Source: Lautropia sp. (lineage in GTDB: Bacteria > Pseudomonadota > Gammaproteobacteria > Burkholderiales > Burkholderiaceae_E). From it: DNA of 64,000 bases. The notes under the pieces were generated by a model. It was not told the DNA's origin. It worked only from the letters and a program-made list of their open reading frames with translations, and made no database searches. Every line of letters starts with the position of its first letter. Positions within the stretch are counted from its first letter, which is position 1. Position numbers and translations under genes: made by a program. Location of the stretch: the NCBI GenBank assembly GCA_030527825.1, contig JAUNAC010000002.1, positions 718,444 to 782,443 of the forward strand. Direction: 5' to 3'. Shown here one piece after another: positions 55,772 through 64,000 of this stretch.

Positions 55772-56884
55772 TTACTCTCCGCCGTCCCTGGCCAGGGGCT
55801 CACCCTCAATCTGCAGCCTGGCTTCGGATTCAACCTCAGCGCAGACCTGCGCCAGCCAGCCTGGATCATTCGCAGCCAGCGCCCGGCTATCACTGAGCTG
55901 ACGCCGCCAATGCTTTGCGCCTGGGCATCCCAGATAGAGGCCCAGCACGTGACGTGCCACATGCCGCAGCTCTACCCCTCGTCCGGCCCAGCGCAGCAAA
56001 TATTCCACCAGCCTGGCCACGACCTCGGCCCTGGACAAGGGCCTGCCCTCCTCAGACGCTGCTATCGCACCATGCCGACTCAGCCAACTATCCACCCCTG
56101 CCAGCAACCATGGATTGTGATAGGCACGGCGCCCAAGCATCACCCCACCTAACGGATGGCCCGGAACAGGCACATCCAACAGCTCACCCGCTTGATCGCC
56201 CTGAACCACTGCCAGACCGTGGGCAAGATCCTGCACGCCACCATTGAGCTCAAAGGTACAGTTCGGGAAATCCTGTGCCAGACGATGCACGACCGCATAG
56301 CGCAATGGCGGCACCTCCCGGTTAGCCTTGGGATCCAGCCCGTCCAGCCACGCATTGCGGGCATGAACAATGAAACGGCGGCAGCCCGCCGCCGCAACAA
56401 CCGCCACAAAACGGTGAACAAAATCATAATCTTCGCAGCGGTCAATGCCAATGCGGTGCTTGACAGTCACCGGCACATCCACAACGCCCTGCATGGCGGC
56501 CACACAGTCGGCCACCCGCTGGGGATCGGCCATCAGACAGGCACCGAATGCCCCCTCGCGCACCCGGTCACTGGGACAACCACAATTCAGATTGATCTCA
56601 TCATAGCCATAGGCTGCCCCTTCACGTGCTGCGCGCGACAGCAGCCGGGGATCATTTCCGCCCAATTGCAGCACCACCCGGCCGCCCTCGTCTCCCCTGC
56701 CCAGCAAGCGATCGAGATCACCATGCGCAATGGCCTGGGCAGTCACCATTTCGGTATACAACCACGCCTGCCGGGAGAGCAGGCGATGAAAACTGCGGCA
56801 ATGCCGATCCGTCCAGTCCATCATCGGTGCCACCGAAAACCGGAACCCGGGTGGCAAAAAAACGGAGGGAGCATCAGTGTGCAA
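55772..56884 (-). CDS. dusA: tRNA-dihydrouridine(20/20a) synthase DusA
   Basis: This 370-residue FMN enzyme reduces U20/U20a in tRNA D-loops. The DusA form is shown by SVAPMMDWTDRHCRSFHRLL, VLQLGGNDPRLL, YDEINLNCGCPSDRVREGAFGACLM (catalytic Cys), VTVKHRIGID, HARNAWLDGLDPKANREVPPL and GGVMLGRRAYHNPWLL. No ATG fits the family N-terminus: TTG 56884 is the only start-like codon at the right place, so the exact start is uncertain. Confidence 0.94.
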   Translation of the reverse strand: MHTDAPSVFLPPGFRFSVAPMMDWTDRHCRSFHRLLSRQAWLYTEMVTAQAIAHGDLDRLLGRGDEGGRVVLQLGGNDPRLLSRAAREGAAYGYDEINLNCGCPSDRVREGAFGACLMADPQRVADCVAAMQGVVDVPVTVKHRIGIDRCEDYDFVHRFVAVVAAAGCRRFIVHARNAWLDGLDPKANREVPPLRYAVVHRLAQDFPNCTFELNGGVQDLAHGLAVVQGDQAGELLDVPVPGHPLGGVMLGRRAYHNPWLLAGVDSWLSRHGAIAASEEGRPLSRAEVVARLVEYLLRWAGRGVELRHVARHVLGLYLGCPGAKHWRRQLSDSRALAANDPGWLAQVCAEVESEARLQIEGEPLARDGGE

Positions 56885-56955
56885 GGCAATCGTCCATCGG
56901 GGCAGGCAATCCGCCGGATTCTACGCGTATCCGGCCCCTGCAGCGTTGCCCAGAA

Positions 56956-58236
56956 TCAGTGCAGCTTCAGACGCCCGGACACCCGATTCTGGAAAATGCG
57001 TGCCAGCGCCAGTAACGCTGTCTTGCGGCAGCCAAGAATCACCTGATGGTGCATCAGGTGCAGCGACATGTACATGTACTTGGCGATTATCCCTTCGATA
57101 AAGAAATTGCGCCCCGCCAGACTACCCATCAAGTTGCCCACCCCCTGATTGTCCCCCAGCGACACCAGTGATCCTGAGTCCCGATAGCTAAACACTTCAT
57201 CGAAGGAACGACCGTGATAGAGTGCCTTGAAGCGTCTGGCCAAATAGTGAGCCTGCTGGTGGGCGGCCTGTGCCCGGGCAGGTACAAATTTTCCGTCATG
57301 CCACAGGCAGGCCGCGCAGTCTCCTATGGCATAAATACCGTCTGCTGGCGTCTGCAGACACTCATTCACCTCAAACTGGTTGAGACGGTTCACCGGCAGC
57401 CCGAACGACTTGTTACGCTCAGCAGCCTTGATGCCGGCAGACCAGACAATGACATGCGCCGGAATCTCGCCACGGCTGGTTTCCACCCGATCGGCATGCA
57501 GGGCCAGCACCTTGGTATCGGTCAGCACCGTGATATGTTTGGCACGCAATGCATGCAACGCCTGCACTGAGACCTTTTCAGGCAGGCCCGGCAGCACCCG
57601 CGGTGCCCCTTCGATCAAGGTGATATGAATATGAAAATGCTGCTTGGTGCTGGTCGCGGCCTGGATTTCGTGATAAGCCTCCATTAGCTCCGCAGATAAC
57701 TCCACCCCGGTCGCACCTGCGCCGACAATCGCCACATCCAGTTGACGATTGCTGGCATAGGTGGCTTTTGCAAACAGCGCCAGCAGTCGACGCTGAAAAT
57801 GCTGGGCATCCTGTGCATTCTCCAGCACAAAAGCATGCTCGGCCGCACCGGGTGTGCCAAAAAAATTGGAGCCGCTTCCAATGGCCAGCACGCAATTCTC
57901 GAAGGTCAACGACCGCTCCGGAATAATCTCCTCCCCCTCTTCAACCAGCGCCTTCAATGTCAACCGTTTGCCAGCCGGGTCAAAAGCCGACAGTTCGCCC
58001 AGCATGAAACTGAAATGGTTGTTGCGACTCAAGATACTGTAAGAAAGCCCCTCCTGCTGAGGATTAAGCGTACCTGCGGCCACTTCGTGCAGTGTAGGCT
58101 TCCAGATATGAAAGATAGACCGGTCAATCAGCAGAACCCGTTCCGGCCCCACCCGTCGGCCAAACGCCCTGCCCAGACGCGAGGCCAGTTCCAGCCCTCC
58201 GGCACCGCCACCCACAATAATAATTTCGTAGTGCAT
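56956..58236 (-). CDS. ndh: Type II NADH dehydrogenase
   Basis: This 426-residue FAD enzyme oxidises NADH and reduces quinone without pumping protons. Dinucleotide folds are IIVGGGAGGLELASRLG for FAD and VAIVGAGATGVELSAEL for NADH. YAIGDCAAC and the C-terminal membrane-associating helix region (AKYMYMSLHLMHHQVILG) match the Ndh family. ATG 58236 has GAGGTG 4-5 bases upstream. Beside the Mrp antiporter genes it belongs to energy and ion balance, though it is not in that operon. Confidence 0.95.
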   Translation of the reverse strand: MHYEIIIVGGGAGGLELASRLGRAFGRRVGPERVLLIDRSIFHIWKPTLHEVAAGTLNPQQEGLSYSILSRNNHFSFMLGELSAFDPAGKRLTLKALVEEGEEIIPERSLTFENCVLAIGSGSNFFGTPGAAEHAFVLENAQDAQHFQRRLLALFAKATYASNRQLDVAIVGAGATGVELSAELMEAYHEIQAATSTKQHFHIHITLIEGAPRVLPGLPEKVSVQALHALRAKHITVLTDTKVLALHADRVETSRGEIPAHVIVWSAGIKAAERNKSFGLPVNRLNQFEVNECLQTPADGIYAIGDCAACLWHDGKFVPARAQAAHQQAHYLARRFKALYHGRSFDEVFSYRDSGSLVSLGDNQGVGNLMGSLAGRNFFIEGIIAKYMYMSLHLMHHQVILGCRKTALLALARIFQNRVSGRLKLH

Positions 58237-58526
58237 AAACACCTCATCATGCCGACCCTCAGATGGGGTCGTCCTGGAAATCCCGACCGTGCAGCCCAAC
58301 CGTCACGGCAGGTCATTCGGCCGCGGCAACCGCCATTCTGGGCACGCAATTGCTATCATCACGCCGAACAGCGCGACACCCTCACCCAGTCGCCCTGTCA
58401 GCCCTGCCACGCAGAACGCCTATACGCCCGCATTGGCCCTGCAACTGTCCACATTCTGTCAATACACACCGCTTCATCCCCGGGAAAACCCTTACCAAAC
58501 CGGATGATAGCCGACATGTCCGCACC

Positions 58527-59126
58527 ATGAGCCGAGCCCGCCGCACAGAAATCCTCAACGCCGACTTTATAGATGGCTATGCCCATGGCTGGTGCTTCGG
58601 CGTACATGAAGCATTTCGGGCAGCGCTGGACATCAGCCTTGATACGCGCATGGATACAGCGGCCAATCAGGCACTGGCACACCAGCTCGGCCGCAAGCTC
58701 CACAGCAGCGAACGTATTACCCGAACCGTCTGGACACAGGGACACCCGCCCGCCTATGCTTTCTCCCGTGGGCAGCTCATGCACGAGCCCGCTAGCGTAC
58801 ACGCCATGTCCTGGGCACAGGCCCTGCCACTCCTGCGGCGTTCCATTATGATCCTGGACGCCGCACCTGATGTGGGCGCGCAGCCTGACCCACTTCAAAA
58901 TACGGCCGCTCTTCAGCCAGAAGACGAACGGGAAAACGGAGCTGCCCTGCCGCCGCCCACACCAGGGCTATCCATAGACGCGCCCACCGTCAGCGGTTGG
59001 GTTGATATCGAACTCTATTACTACGCGAATGGCCGGATCACGCGGCGCGACCGACACCGTCTTAGCCAGTCCGAACTGGTTCAGCTGCTCAGGGAAGGCG
59101 CTCTACCTCCTGACAAGCAGAATTGA
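58527..59126 (+). CDS. Unrecognised protein overlapping mrpG in antisense
   Basis: From ATG 58527 this 199-residue ORF begins MSRARRTEILNADFIDGYAHGW. It has no signal peptide or membrane helix; it shows a mixed-charge N-terminal half, a Pro-rich stretch (~residues 135-150) and a C-terminal piece with GWVDIELYYYANGRITRRDRH. The frame is open for 88 codons upstream, with poor composition there. I do not recognise a family. Its last 38 bases overlap the end of mrpG on the opposite strand. The long open frame and ordered amino-acid use favour a real gene. Confidence 0.55.
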   Translation: MSRARRTEILNADFIDGYAHGWCFGVHEAFRAALDISLDTRMDTAANQALAHQLGRKLHSSERITRTVWTQGHPPAYAFSRGQLMHEPASVHAMSWAQALPLLRRSIMILDAAPDVGAQPDPLQNTAALQPEDERENGAALPPPTPGLSIDAPTVSGWVDIELYYYANGRITRRDRHRLSQSELVQLLREGALPPDKQN

Positions 59127-59595
59127 TCCTTCCCCCCGATGGCTTGGCATACGGATCACGGCCCACCACATCATTCGGCAGACACAACCCTCCCGGATCC
59201 TTGCCCTCAATGAGACTTGCCGATGGCGTTGACCCGGCCAGCGCCGGAGGCAAATCGGGCACCCCCGCCGCCCGTTGTCGAAACAGTGCCGCCCTGGCTA
59301 GCAGAATCACTGTCACAGGCACCGTCAGCGCCATAAACAATGCCACCAGACCTGCCCGCAATGCCAGCGTTTGGTCGGTCAGCGAAAAAAAAATCACTAA
59401 CCCCGCTGCCGCGCACCACACCGCTAGCGTAGCACCCAGTGCCAACGGATGCAGGCGGGCAAAAAACCCTGGAATACGTACCAGGCCCAGCGCGCCACTC
59501 AAGGCCAGTATGCCACTGAGCACCAGCAATACCCCGATCAGCCCGTCTGCCCAAACCGGCAATGCCACTCCCCAGAAAGGTGCCCGGCCCATCAT
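59089..59595 (-). CDS. mrpG: Mrp/Pha antiporter subunit G
   Basis: This 168-residue protein has three membrane helices (LIGVLLVLSGILALSGALGLVRIPGFFARLHPLALG..., LVALFMALTVPVTVILLARAAL), with the MrpG signature IPGFFARLHPL. About 55 hydrophilic residues at the C-terminus go beyond the usual length (~110-120). It is the last subunit of the operon and overlaps mrpF (ATGA). The C-terminal codons overlap the convergent unknown gene. Confidence 0.93.
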   Translation of the reverse strand: MMGRAPFWGVALPVWADGLIGVLLVLSGILALSGALGLVRIPGFFARLHPLALGATLAVWCAAAGLVIFFSLTDQTLALRAGLVALFMALTVPVTVILLARAALFRQRAAGVPDLPPALAGSTPSASLIEGKDPGGLCLPNDVVGRDPYAKPSGGRINSACQEVERLP

Positions 59596-59870
59596 TCTAT
59601 GACCTCGCCTCGCAATAAAAACTTGGCAATGGCCGCCGATGAAACAAAACCAAACAGGGACATCAGCAATGCCGACTCAAAATACACATCCGAAGCGTAC
59701 AAAATACTGCTGATCAATACTATCAACATGCCACATATATAGAGATAATCAGCCGCCATCACCCGATCCTGGGCCGCAGGCCCCCGGAACAAACGGATCA
59801 TCGCCAGTCCCATTGCTAGCAGATAACAGCCCAACGCAAAATATATGGTGCCGCGCAGCCATAGACTCAC
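59592..59870 (-). CDS. mrpF: Mrp/Pha antiporter subunit F
   Basis: This 92-residue protein has three membrane helices and the MrpF pattern MIRLFRGPAAQDRVMAADYL with FESALLMSLFGFVSSAAIAKFLLRG. The start is GTG 59870, overlapping the mrpE stop (GTGA). Confidence 0.95.
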   Translation of the reverse strand: MSLWLRGTIYFALGCYLLAMGLAMIRLFRGPAAQDRVMAADYLYICGMLIVLISSILYASDVYFESALLMSLFGFVSSAAIAKFLLRGEVIE

Positions 59871-60352
59871 TCAAAAATCTCCAGTAACAAGGTTTCATAC
59901 CGGGCCGTAAAACGGGCCGCAAAATCCTCATCCGGCGGTACATGAAACACGTGAAACAGCAGGCGGCTTCGATCCATCGACAGCTCGCACCAGACCGTAC
60001 CAGGCGCCATCGAGGCAATAACCGCCAGAGTCGCCAGCGCAGCCGGCGCCCGCACCCGTAAAGGAATTACCACCCATTGACTCTGCGGCGGGCTGGCTTG
60101 AAAACACCACACCCGCCAGGCAATCTGTGCATTGGCATACAGCACATCTTTCAGGAGACGCCACAACAGCACCAGCAACAGGGCCGGCCGGCGAATACGT
60201 ACCTTCGTCGGTCGAAGCGGTGCGGTCATCAAAGGCACCATAACGGCCACGCCAGCCCCGACGAGCAATGTAGGGGCGTTCAGCCTTCCCTGCAGCGTCA
60301 GCCACAGTATCAGCAGCATCAATGACAGCAGTGGTGCCGGCATCAACTTCAT
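59867..60352 (-). CDS. mrpE: Mrp/Pha antiporter subunit E
   Basis: This 161-residue subunit shows two N-terminal hydrophobic helices (LLSLMLLILWLTLQGRL, LLVGAGVAVMVPLMTAPL), the LLVLLWRLLKDVLYANAQIAWRV segment and the C-terminal cytoplasmic part with MAPGTVWCELSMDRSRLLFHVFHV, all typical of MrpE. ATG 60352 overlaps the mrpD stop. Confidence 0.93.
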   Translation of the reverse strand: MKLMPAPLLSLMLLILWLTLQGRLNAPTLLVGAGVAVMVPLMTAPLRPTKVRIRRPALLLVLLWRLLKDVLYANAQIAWRVWCFQASPPQSQWVVIPLRVRAPAALATLAVIASMAPGTVWCELSMDRSRLLFHVFHVPPDEDFAARFTARYETLLLEIFE

Positions 60353-62109
60353 GGCTCCGACCTGCCTCTGTCTGCACCATGCCCGTATTGCCCTCCCTGA
60401 CGCCGCATCTGTCGGGTCACTACGGGCGACGGCAGGGGCCGCGTACCCAGGACCGCCTTCACATAGGCCCTCGGATCTTTCAGACTGACAGCCGTTGCCT
60501 GCAGGTAACGTGTCAATGGAGCGGCCCTGACTACCATAAGAACCGACAGACCTAACAACAGCGCAATCGGCAGGCATTCCAGCACGGTCAGCCGGGCTGC
60601 TGGCCGATCACGTGGCGTCCAGAACATGCGAATCCCTGTCCTCGAATAGGCAATCAAAGCCGCCAGCCCGCTTAACAGTACCAGTGCCAATAATATCCAG
60701 GCCAGAATGCCCATCCACATATCCCCGGCTAACAGACCGTCTAGCTCAGATAACAGTCCCGATAGCATCATGAACTTTCCAATAAAACCGGAACCGGGCG
60801 GCATTCCTGTCAAAAGCAATGTACACAACATAAATGCCAATCCTAGAAAAGCTGTCTCGGCCGGGATCACCCTGCCTGTCAGCGCCTTCTGGTGTTCATC
60901 AAGATTCGTGTCGCGTGACAGCTCTACTTCGTCCACAAAAAAGGGAATGGGATCCGCATCATCCGGATGAGGAAACTCGCTCTCCAGCAACCGGCTACGA
61001 TCAATGAGCTCAATCAGCAGAAACAGCGTGCCAGCTGCTAGCGTGGAGCTAAACAGATAATACAGAGCCCCGGACGTGACGGCCGGCTGGTCAAATCCAA
61101 GCACGGCCAGCAACGTCCCTGATGTCATCATCACACCGAAACCGTTCAGGCGCCGCAACTGACGGGCCTGTAGCAGCCCCAGCGTCCCAAAAACGATAGT
61201 GGCCAGACCGGCGACGATCAATCCGACACGCCCCCAGCGCAAAACTTCCGCCTGGCCGCCAAAGCCCAATGACCAGAGCCGAAAGAGCGCATAAATCCCT
61301 ACCTTGGTCATCAGCGTAAACAGAGCCGCAACGGGAGCCCCGGCAGCCGAATACGCCGGAACCAGCCAAAACCCGATAGGCCAGATCGCCGCCTTGGTCA
61401 GAAAGGCCACCGCCAACAAGGCAACACCAGCATACAGCAGTGCCTGATCCGATGGTATTGCCCGAGACAGATGCACTGCCAGATCAGCCAGATTCAGCGT
61501 GCCCGTCACACCATACAACAACGCAGCACCCAGCAGGAAAAACGATGAAGCCACCAGATTAATAGCAATGTAATGCAACCCGGCGCTCACCCGGGCACGG
61601 CCAGGCGCATGCAGCAAAAGCGCATATGAGGCTGCAAGCAGCACCTCAAAAAAGACAAATAAGTTAAAGAGATCTCCGCTCAGGAAAGCACCATTCAGCC
61701 CCATCAGCTGCATCTGGAAAAGCGGATGAAAATGCACCCCGATCCGTTCCCAGCGAGCCACGGCAAATACGATAGCAGCGATGGCCATAATGGCGGTCAG
61801 CAGCAGCATGGCAGAGGAGAGACGATCCAGCACCAGAACGATGCCAAATGGTGCTGGCCAGTTGCCAGGCAAATAAACCCCCAGCCCCCCGATCGTCTCC
61901 GGCACCTGCCCGGGCGATGCAGGCCCCGCTTCATGATGCACGGCCCAGAACAGCATCAACGCCAGCATCAGCTCCAACAGACACACCCCGACGTTCATGC
62001 CAGCCAGCACATCCCATTTCTGCTTGCCCAACACTAACATCAAAACAGCACCCAGCATCGGCAATAACACAGGCGCTATGATCAGATGCGGCGATATCAC
62101 GCCCAGCAT
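60349..62109 (-). CDS. mrpD: Mrp/Pha antiporter subunit D
   Basis: This 586-residue polytopic membrane protein is homologous to complex I proton-channel subunits (NuoM/N). Key segments are LNGAFLSGDLFNLFVFFEVLLAASYALLLH, VAFLTKAAIWPIGFWLVPAYSAAGAPVAALFTLMTKVGIYALFRL (with the conserved Lys in TKAA and in MTKVG) and MPPGSGFIGKFMML. A hydrophilic insert (about 370-420, acidic) and a charged Arg/Gly-rich C-terminus lengthen it. It provides ion translocation in the antiporter. Confidence 0.96.
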   Translation of the reverse strand: MLGVISPHLIIAPVLLPMLGAVLMLVLGKQKWDVLAGMNVGVCLLELMLALMLFWAVHHEAGPASPGQVPETIGGLGVYLPGNWPAPFGIVLVLDRLSSAMLLLTAIMAIAAIVFAVARWERIGVHFHPLFQMQLMGLNGAFLSGDLFNLFVFFEVLLAASYALLLHAPGRARVSAGLHYIAINLVASSFFLLGAALLYGVTGTLNLADLAVHLSRAIPSDQALLYAGVALLAVAFLTKAAIWPIGFWLVPAYSAAGAPVAALFTLMTKVGIYALFRLWSLGFGGQAEVLRWGRVGLIVAGLATIVFGTLGLLQARQLRRLNGFGVMMTSGTLLAVLGFDQPAVTSGALYYLFSSTLAAGTLFLLIELIDRSRLLESEFPHPDDADPIPFFVDEVELSRDTNLDEHQKALTGRVIPAETAFLGLAFMLCTLLLTGMPPGSGFIGKFMMLSGLLSELDGLLAGDMWMGILAWILLALVLLSGLAALIAYSRTGIRMFWTPRDRPAARLTVLECLPIALLLGLSVLMVVRAAPLTRYLQATAVSLKDPRAYVKAVLGTRPLPSPVVTRQMRRQGGQYGHGADRGRSEP

Positions 62110-62155
62110 GAGCAGCCTCTTCTCTTCTCAGGAAAACAGGGCACGAGCTGCCGTC

Positions 62156-62503
62156 TTACCATTCGAGATCTGGATTGCCATCCACGTGATCCGTGTCCGA
62201 CAGACCACGCGATGCCAGCATCACCACGAGATACAGGGCGGTCATGGCAAAACCGATCACGATTGCCGTCAGCACCAGAGATTGTGGCACCGGATCGGCA
62301 TAGTTCCTCAGATTGCCCGGCACGCCACGCACCAGTACTGGCGCCCCACCCATCGTCAGCCGTCCCGTACTGAATATAAACAGATTCACCGCACAGGAAA
62401 TCAGCGAAAGTCCCATGATGACCTGAAAAGTGCGGGGACGCAGTACCAGCCAGACCCCCGAACCTGCCAGCACGCCAATCGCGCCGGCCAATACGAATTC
62501 CAT
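62156..62503 (-). CDS. mrpC: Mrp/Pha antiporter subunit C
   Basis: This 115-residue protein has three membrane helices homologous to NuoK: VLAGAIGVLAGSGVWLVLRPRTFQVIMGLSLISCAVNLFIFSTG and DPVPQSLVLTAIVIGFAMTALYLVV. The DPxPQALVLTAIVIxFA pattern is the MrpC signature. It lies 12 bases after the AB gene and 46 bases before mrpD. Confidence 0.96.
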   Translation of the reverse strand: MEFVLAGAIGVLAGSGVWLVLRPRTFQVIMGLSLISCAVNLFIFSTGRLTMGGAPVLVRGVPGNLRNYADPVPQSLVLTAIVIGFAMTALYLVVMLASRGLSDTDHVDGNPDLEW

Positions 62504-62515
62504 GGATATTCCTCT

Positions 62516-64000
62516 CTAATTCAGCGTGCCGTCGTCGCTGCGCGCCTGCAGCCGACGGGCATCCGGCGCCGCAACAGCTGATGATGAGCGTCTGGTCTTT
62601 CGGATGGACTGGTGGGCCAGCGCCGTCAGAATCAGCATGGTCGAACCGACCACCACAGCAAAAACACCCACATCGTAGACGGCCGCACTGGGCAGATGCA
62701 GCCTCCCCAGTCCGATGATCTCCAGATGAACCAGGTGCGTGGTCAGGAAAGGATAACCAAACAGCCCGGCCCCCAGACCACAAGCCAGCGCTATCAGCAG
62801 ACCATAAGCGATCCAGCGCTGGGGGCGCATCCTTATATTCGCCTCCACCCATTGGGTACCAGCCACCATATACTGCAAAATAAAGCCGATGGATACCACC
62901 AGTCCCGCCACAAAGCCCCCTCCGGGCTGATTGTGTCCCCGTATCAACAAATAGAGCGCCACCACCAGCGCCAGCGGCTGCAACAGACGCACCAGTACGG
63001 CCGGCACCATCATATAGCCCAGCGCCGTATCGGCAGCCACCTTCGGATTCACCAGATCCGTCACCACATCTGGAGGTAATTGCTGCTGGGAAGGCAAGTA
63101 GGCAGTTTCACGTGGTGGGCGGAATCGTCTTAACAAAGCGTATACCGCCAGCGCCGCGATCGCTATGACCGACACTTCCCCAAGAGTGTCGTAACCGCGG
63201 AAATCGACCAGCATCACATTAACCACGTTGCTACCACCGCCCTCTGCCAGGGATCGGGCTAGAAAAAACGGGGCAATACCCTGTGACATCGGCCGGCTCA
63301 TGAGCGCCAGCGACAGTACCGCCATCCCACCGCCAACCGCCAGCGCCAGCACGACATCACGTGCACGCCGTAACCTCACACGCAGAGGCGGTGTCTGACG
63401 CCGCGAAGGCATATCCTCAATCCGGCGTGGCAGCCAGCGTAACCCCAACAGAAACAGAACTGCTGTCACTACCTCCACCGTCAGCTGCGTCAAAGCCAAA
63501 TCGGGTGCCGAAAACCAGATAAAAGTCAGGCTGGTCATCAGCCCTGCCACGCTCATCATCATCAAAGCAGCCAGCCGATGATATTTCGCCTGCCAGGCCG
63601 CCCCCAATGCCCCCAGGCCACCCATCAGCCACATGCCAGAAAAAAAGGCAGAAAACTGTGACAGTCGTGGCTCCCCCACCCCGGGCCAGTGAACAGTCAG
63701 ACCGGCAGCGACAACCAACACGGCCATCGCCATCATCAGAAATAGCTGCTGTTGCAGACGCTGGGTACCCAGCAGCCGTAACCCGTACATGCCCATTCGC
63801 CGCAACCACACCAGAGCCCCGGAAAAATATGCCGAGCCATCTGCCAAACGCCCCCACCGCCCCAGAAAAACCGGGATACGCCAGATTCGATTGCGCGTCA
63901 GCCGCCAAAGCAGCAAGCCGCCCATCATCGCCAGCATGCTCATCACCAGAGGACGATGCCAACCATGCCAGAGTGTCAGACTGTAATCCGGCAAGATACC
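62516..64000 (-). CDS. mrpA: Mrp/Pha antiporter AB fusion subunit (C-terminal part, runs off window)
   Basis: The visible ~495 residues are the C-terminal part of a large MrpA-type subunit fused to MrpB. The A part shows FIWFSAPDLALTQLTVEVVTAVLFLLGLRWLP and VVNVMLVDFRGYDTLGEVSVIAIAALAVYALLRRF. The MrpB part (after about residue 325) shows YMMVPAVLVRLLQPLALVVALYLLIRGHNQPGGGFVAGLVVSIGFILQYMVAG. The reading frame has no stop at the right edge, so the N-terminal antiporter core lies outside. AB fusion followed by C-D-E-F-G is the group 2 (PhaAB/ShaAB) layout. Confidence 0.95.
   Translation of the reverse strand, partial: GILPDYSLTLWHGWHRPLVMSMLAMMGGLLLWRLTRNRIWRIPVFLGRWGRLADGSAYFSGALVWLRRMGMYGLRLLGTQRLQQQLFLMMAMAVLVVAAGLTVHWPGVGEPRLSQFSAFFSGMWLMGGLGALGAAWQAKYHRLAALMMMSVAGLMTSLTFIWFSAPDLALTQLTVEVVTAVLFLLGLRWLPRRIEDMPSRRQTPPLRVRLRRARDVVLALAVGGGMAVLSLALMSRPMSQGIAPFFLARSLAEGGGSNVVNVMLVDFRGYDTLGEVSVIAIAALAVYALLRRFRPPRETAYLPSQQQLPPDVVTDLVNPKVAADTALGYMMVPAVLVRLLQPLALVVALYLLIRGHNQPGGGFVAGLVVSIGFILQYMVAGTQWVEANIRMRPQRWIAYGLLIALACGLGAGLFGYPFLTTHLVHLEIIGLGRLHLPSAAVYDVGVFAVVVGSTMLILTALAHQSIRKTRRSSSAVAAPDARRLQARSDDGTLN

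Overview
The window is a GC-rich chromosomal segment that reads as Betaproteobacteria, most likely Burkholderiales. This rests on gene order rather than on any similarity search: purA-hisZ-DUF2065-hflC-hflK-hflX-hfq-der-bamB-yfgM-hisS-ispG-rodZ-pilW-rlmN-ndk in one block, iscRSUA-hscBA-fdx beside a low-molecular-weight phosphatase gene, uvrB divergent from an aromatic/aspartate aminotransferase, and surE-pcm-nlpD next to rlmD. I see no phage, insertion sequence or CRISPR array. Genus cannot be assigned from what I can see.

Layout. 1-251 is the end of an amino-acid ABC transporter ATPase. 667-3552 is a small RiPP operon of the bufferin/Hvf type: a Cys-rich secreted precursor with tandem EG(S/K)CG motifs, an MNIO (DUF692) maturase, its DUF2063 partner and a DoxX membrane protein, behind a possible ECF-type promoter. 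A lipoprotein of unknown role follows. 4317-10560 is the complete isc iron-sulphur cluster operon on the minus strand, with an IscR-type operator upstream of iscR and a terminator after fdx. 10629-18350 holds the phosphatase gene, uvrB, an aminotransferase, tRNA-Asn(GUU), pgm and a TehB-like methyltransferase.

18375-32242 is an eleven-gene minus-strand cobalamin operon led by a cobalamin riboswitch. Gene order in transcription is cobB, cobU-cobM fusion, cbiX, cobH/cbiC, cbiD, cobL (cbiE-cbiT), cobI-cbiG fusion, cobE (the CbiG C-terminal domain), cobJ, cobD/cbiB, cobC. CbiD, CbiG and CbiX point to the cobalt-early (oxygen-independent) route. The unusual points are two enzyme fusions, a His-rich tail on the cobalt chelatase, and no precursor-6 reductase (cobK/cbiJ) in the cluster.

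32280-50614 is the conserved housekeeping block: a small membrane ORF, a phosphoribosyltransferase, purine and histidine enzymes, the HflKC complex, HflX, Hfq, Der, outer-membrane assembly, isoprenoid synthesis, pilus pilotin, RlmN, Ndk and a BAX-inhibitor-like protein. 50723-58236 carries rlmD, an NlpD-like lipoprotein, pcm, surE, a CBS protein, a DUF2069 protein, dusA and a type II NADH dehydrogenase. No rpoS lies between nlpD and rlmD, where it commonly sits in relatives. 58527-59126 is an unrecognised gene. 59089-64000 is an Mrp/Pha-type cation/proton antiporter operon (AB fusion, C, D, E, F, G) that runs off the right edge.

The best candidates for something undescribed are the RiPP precursor with mixed EGSCG/ESSCG/EGKCG cores, the CobU-CobM and CobI-CbiG fusions under an expanded riboswitch, and the His-tailed chelatase.
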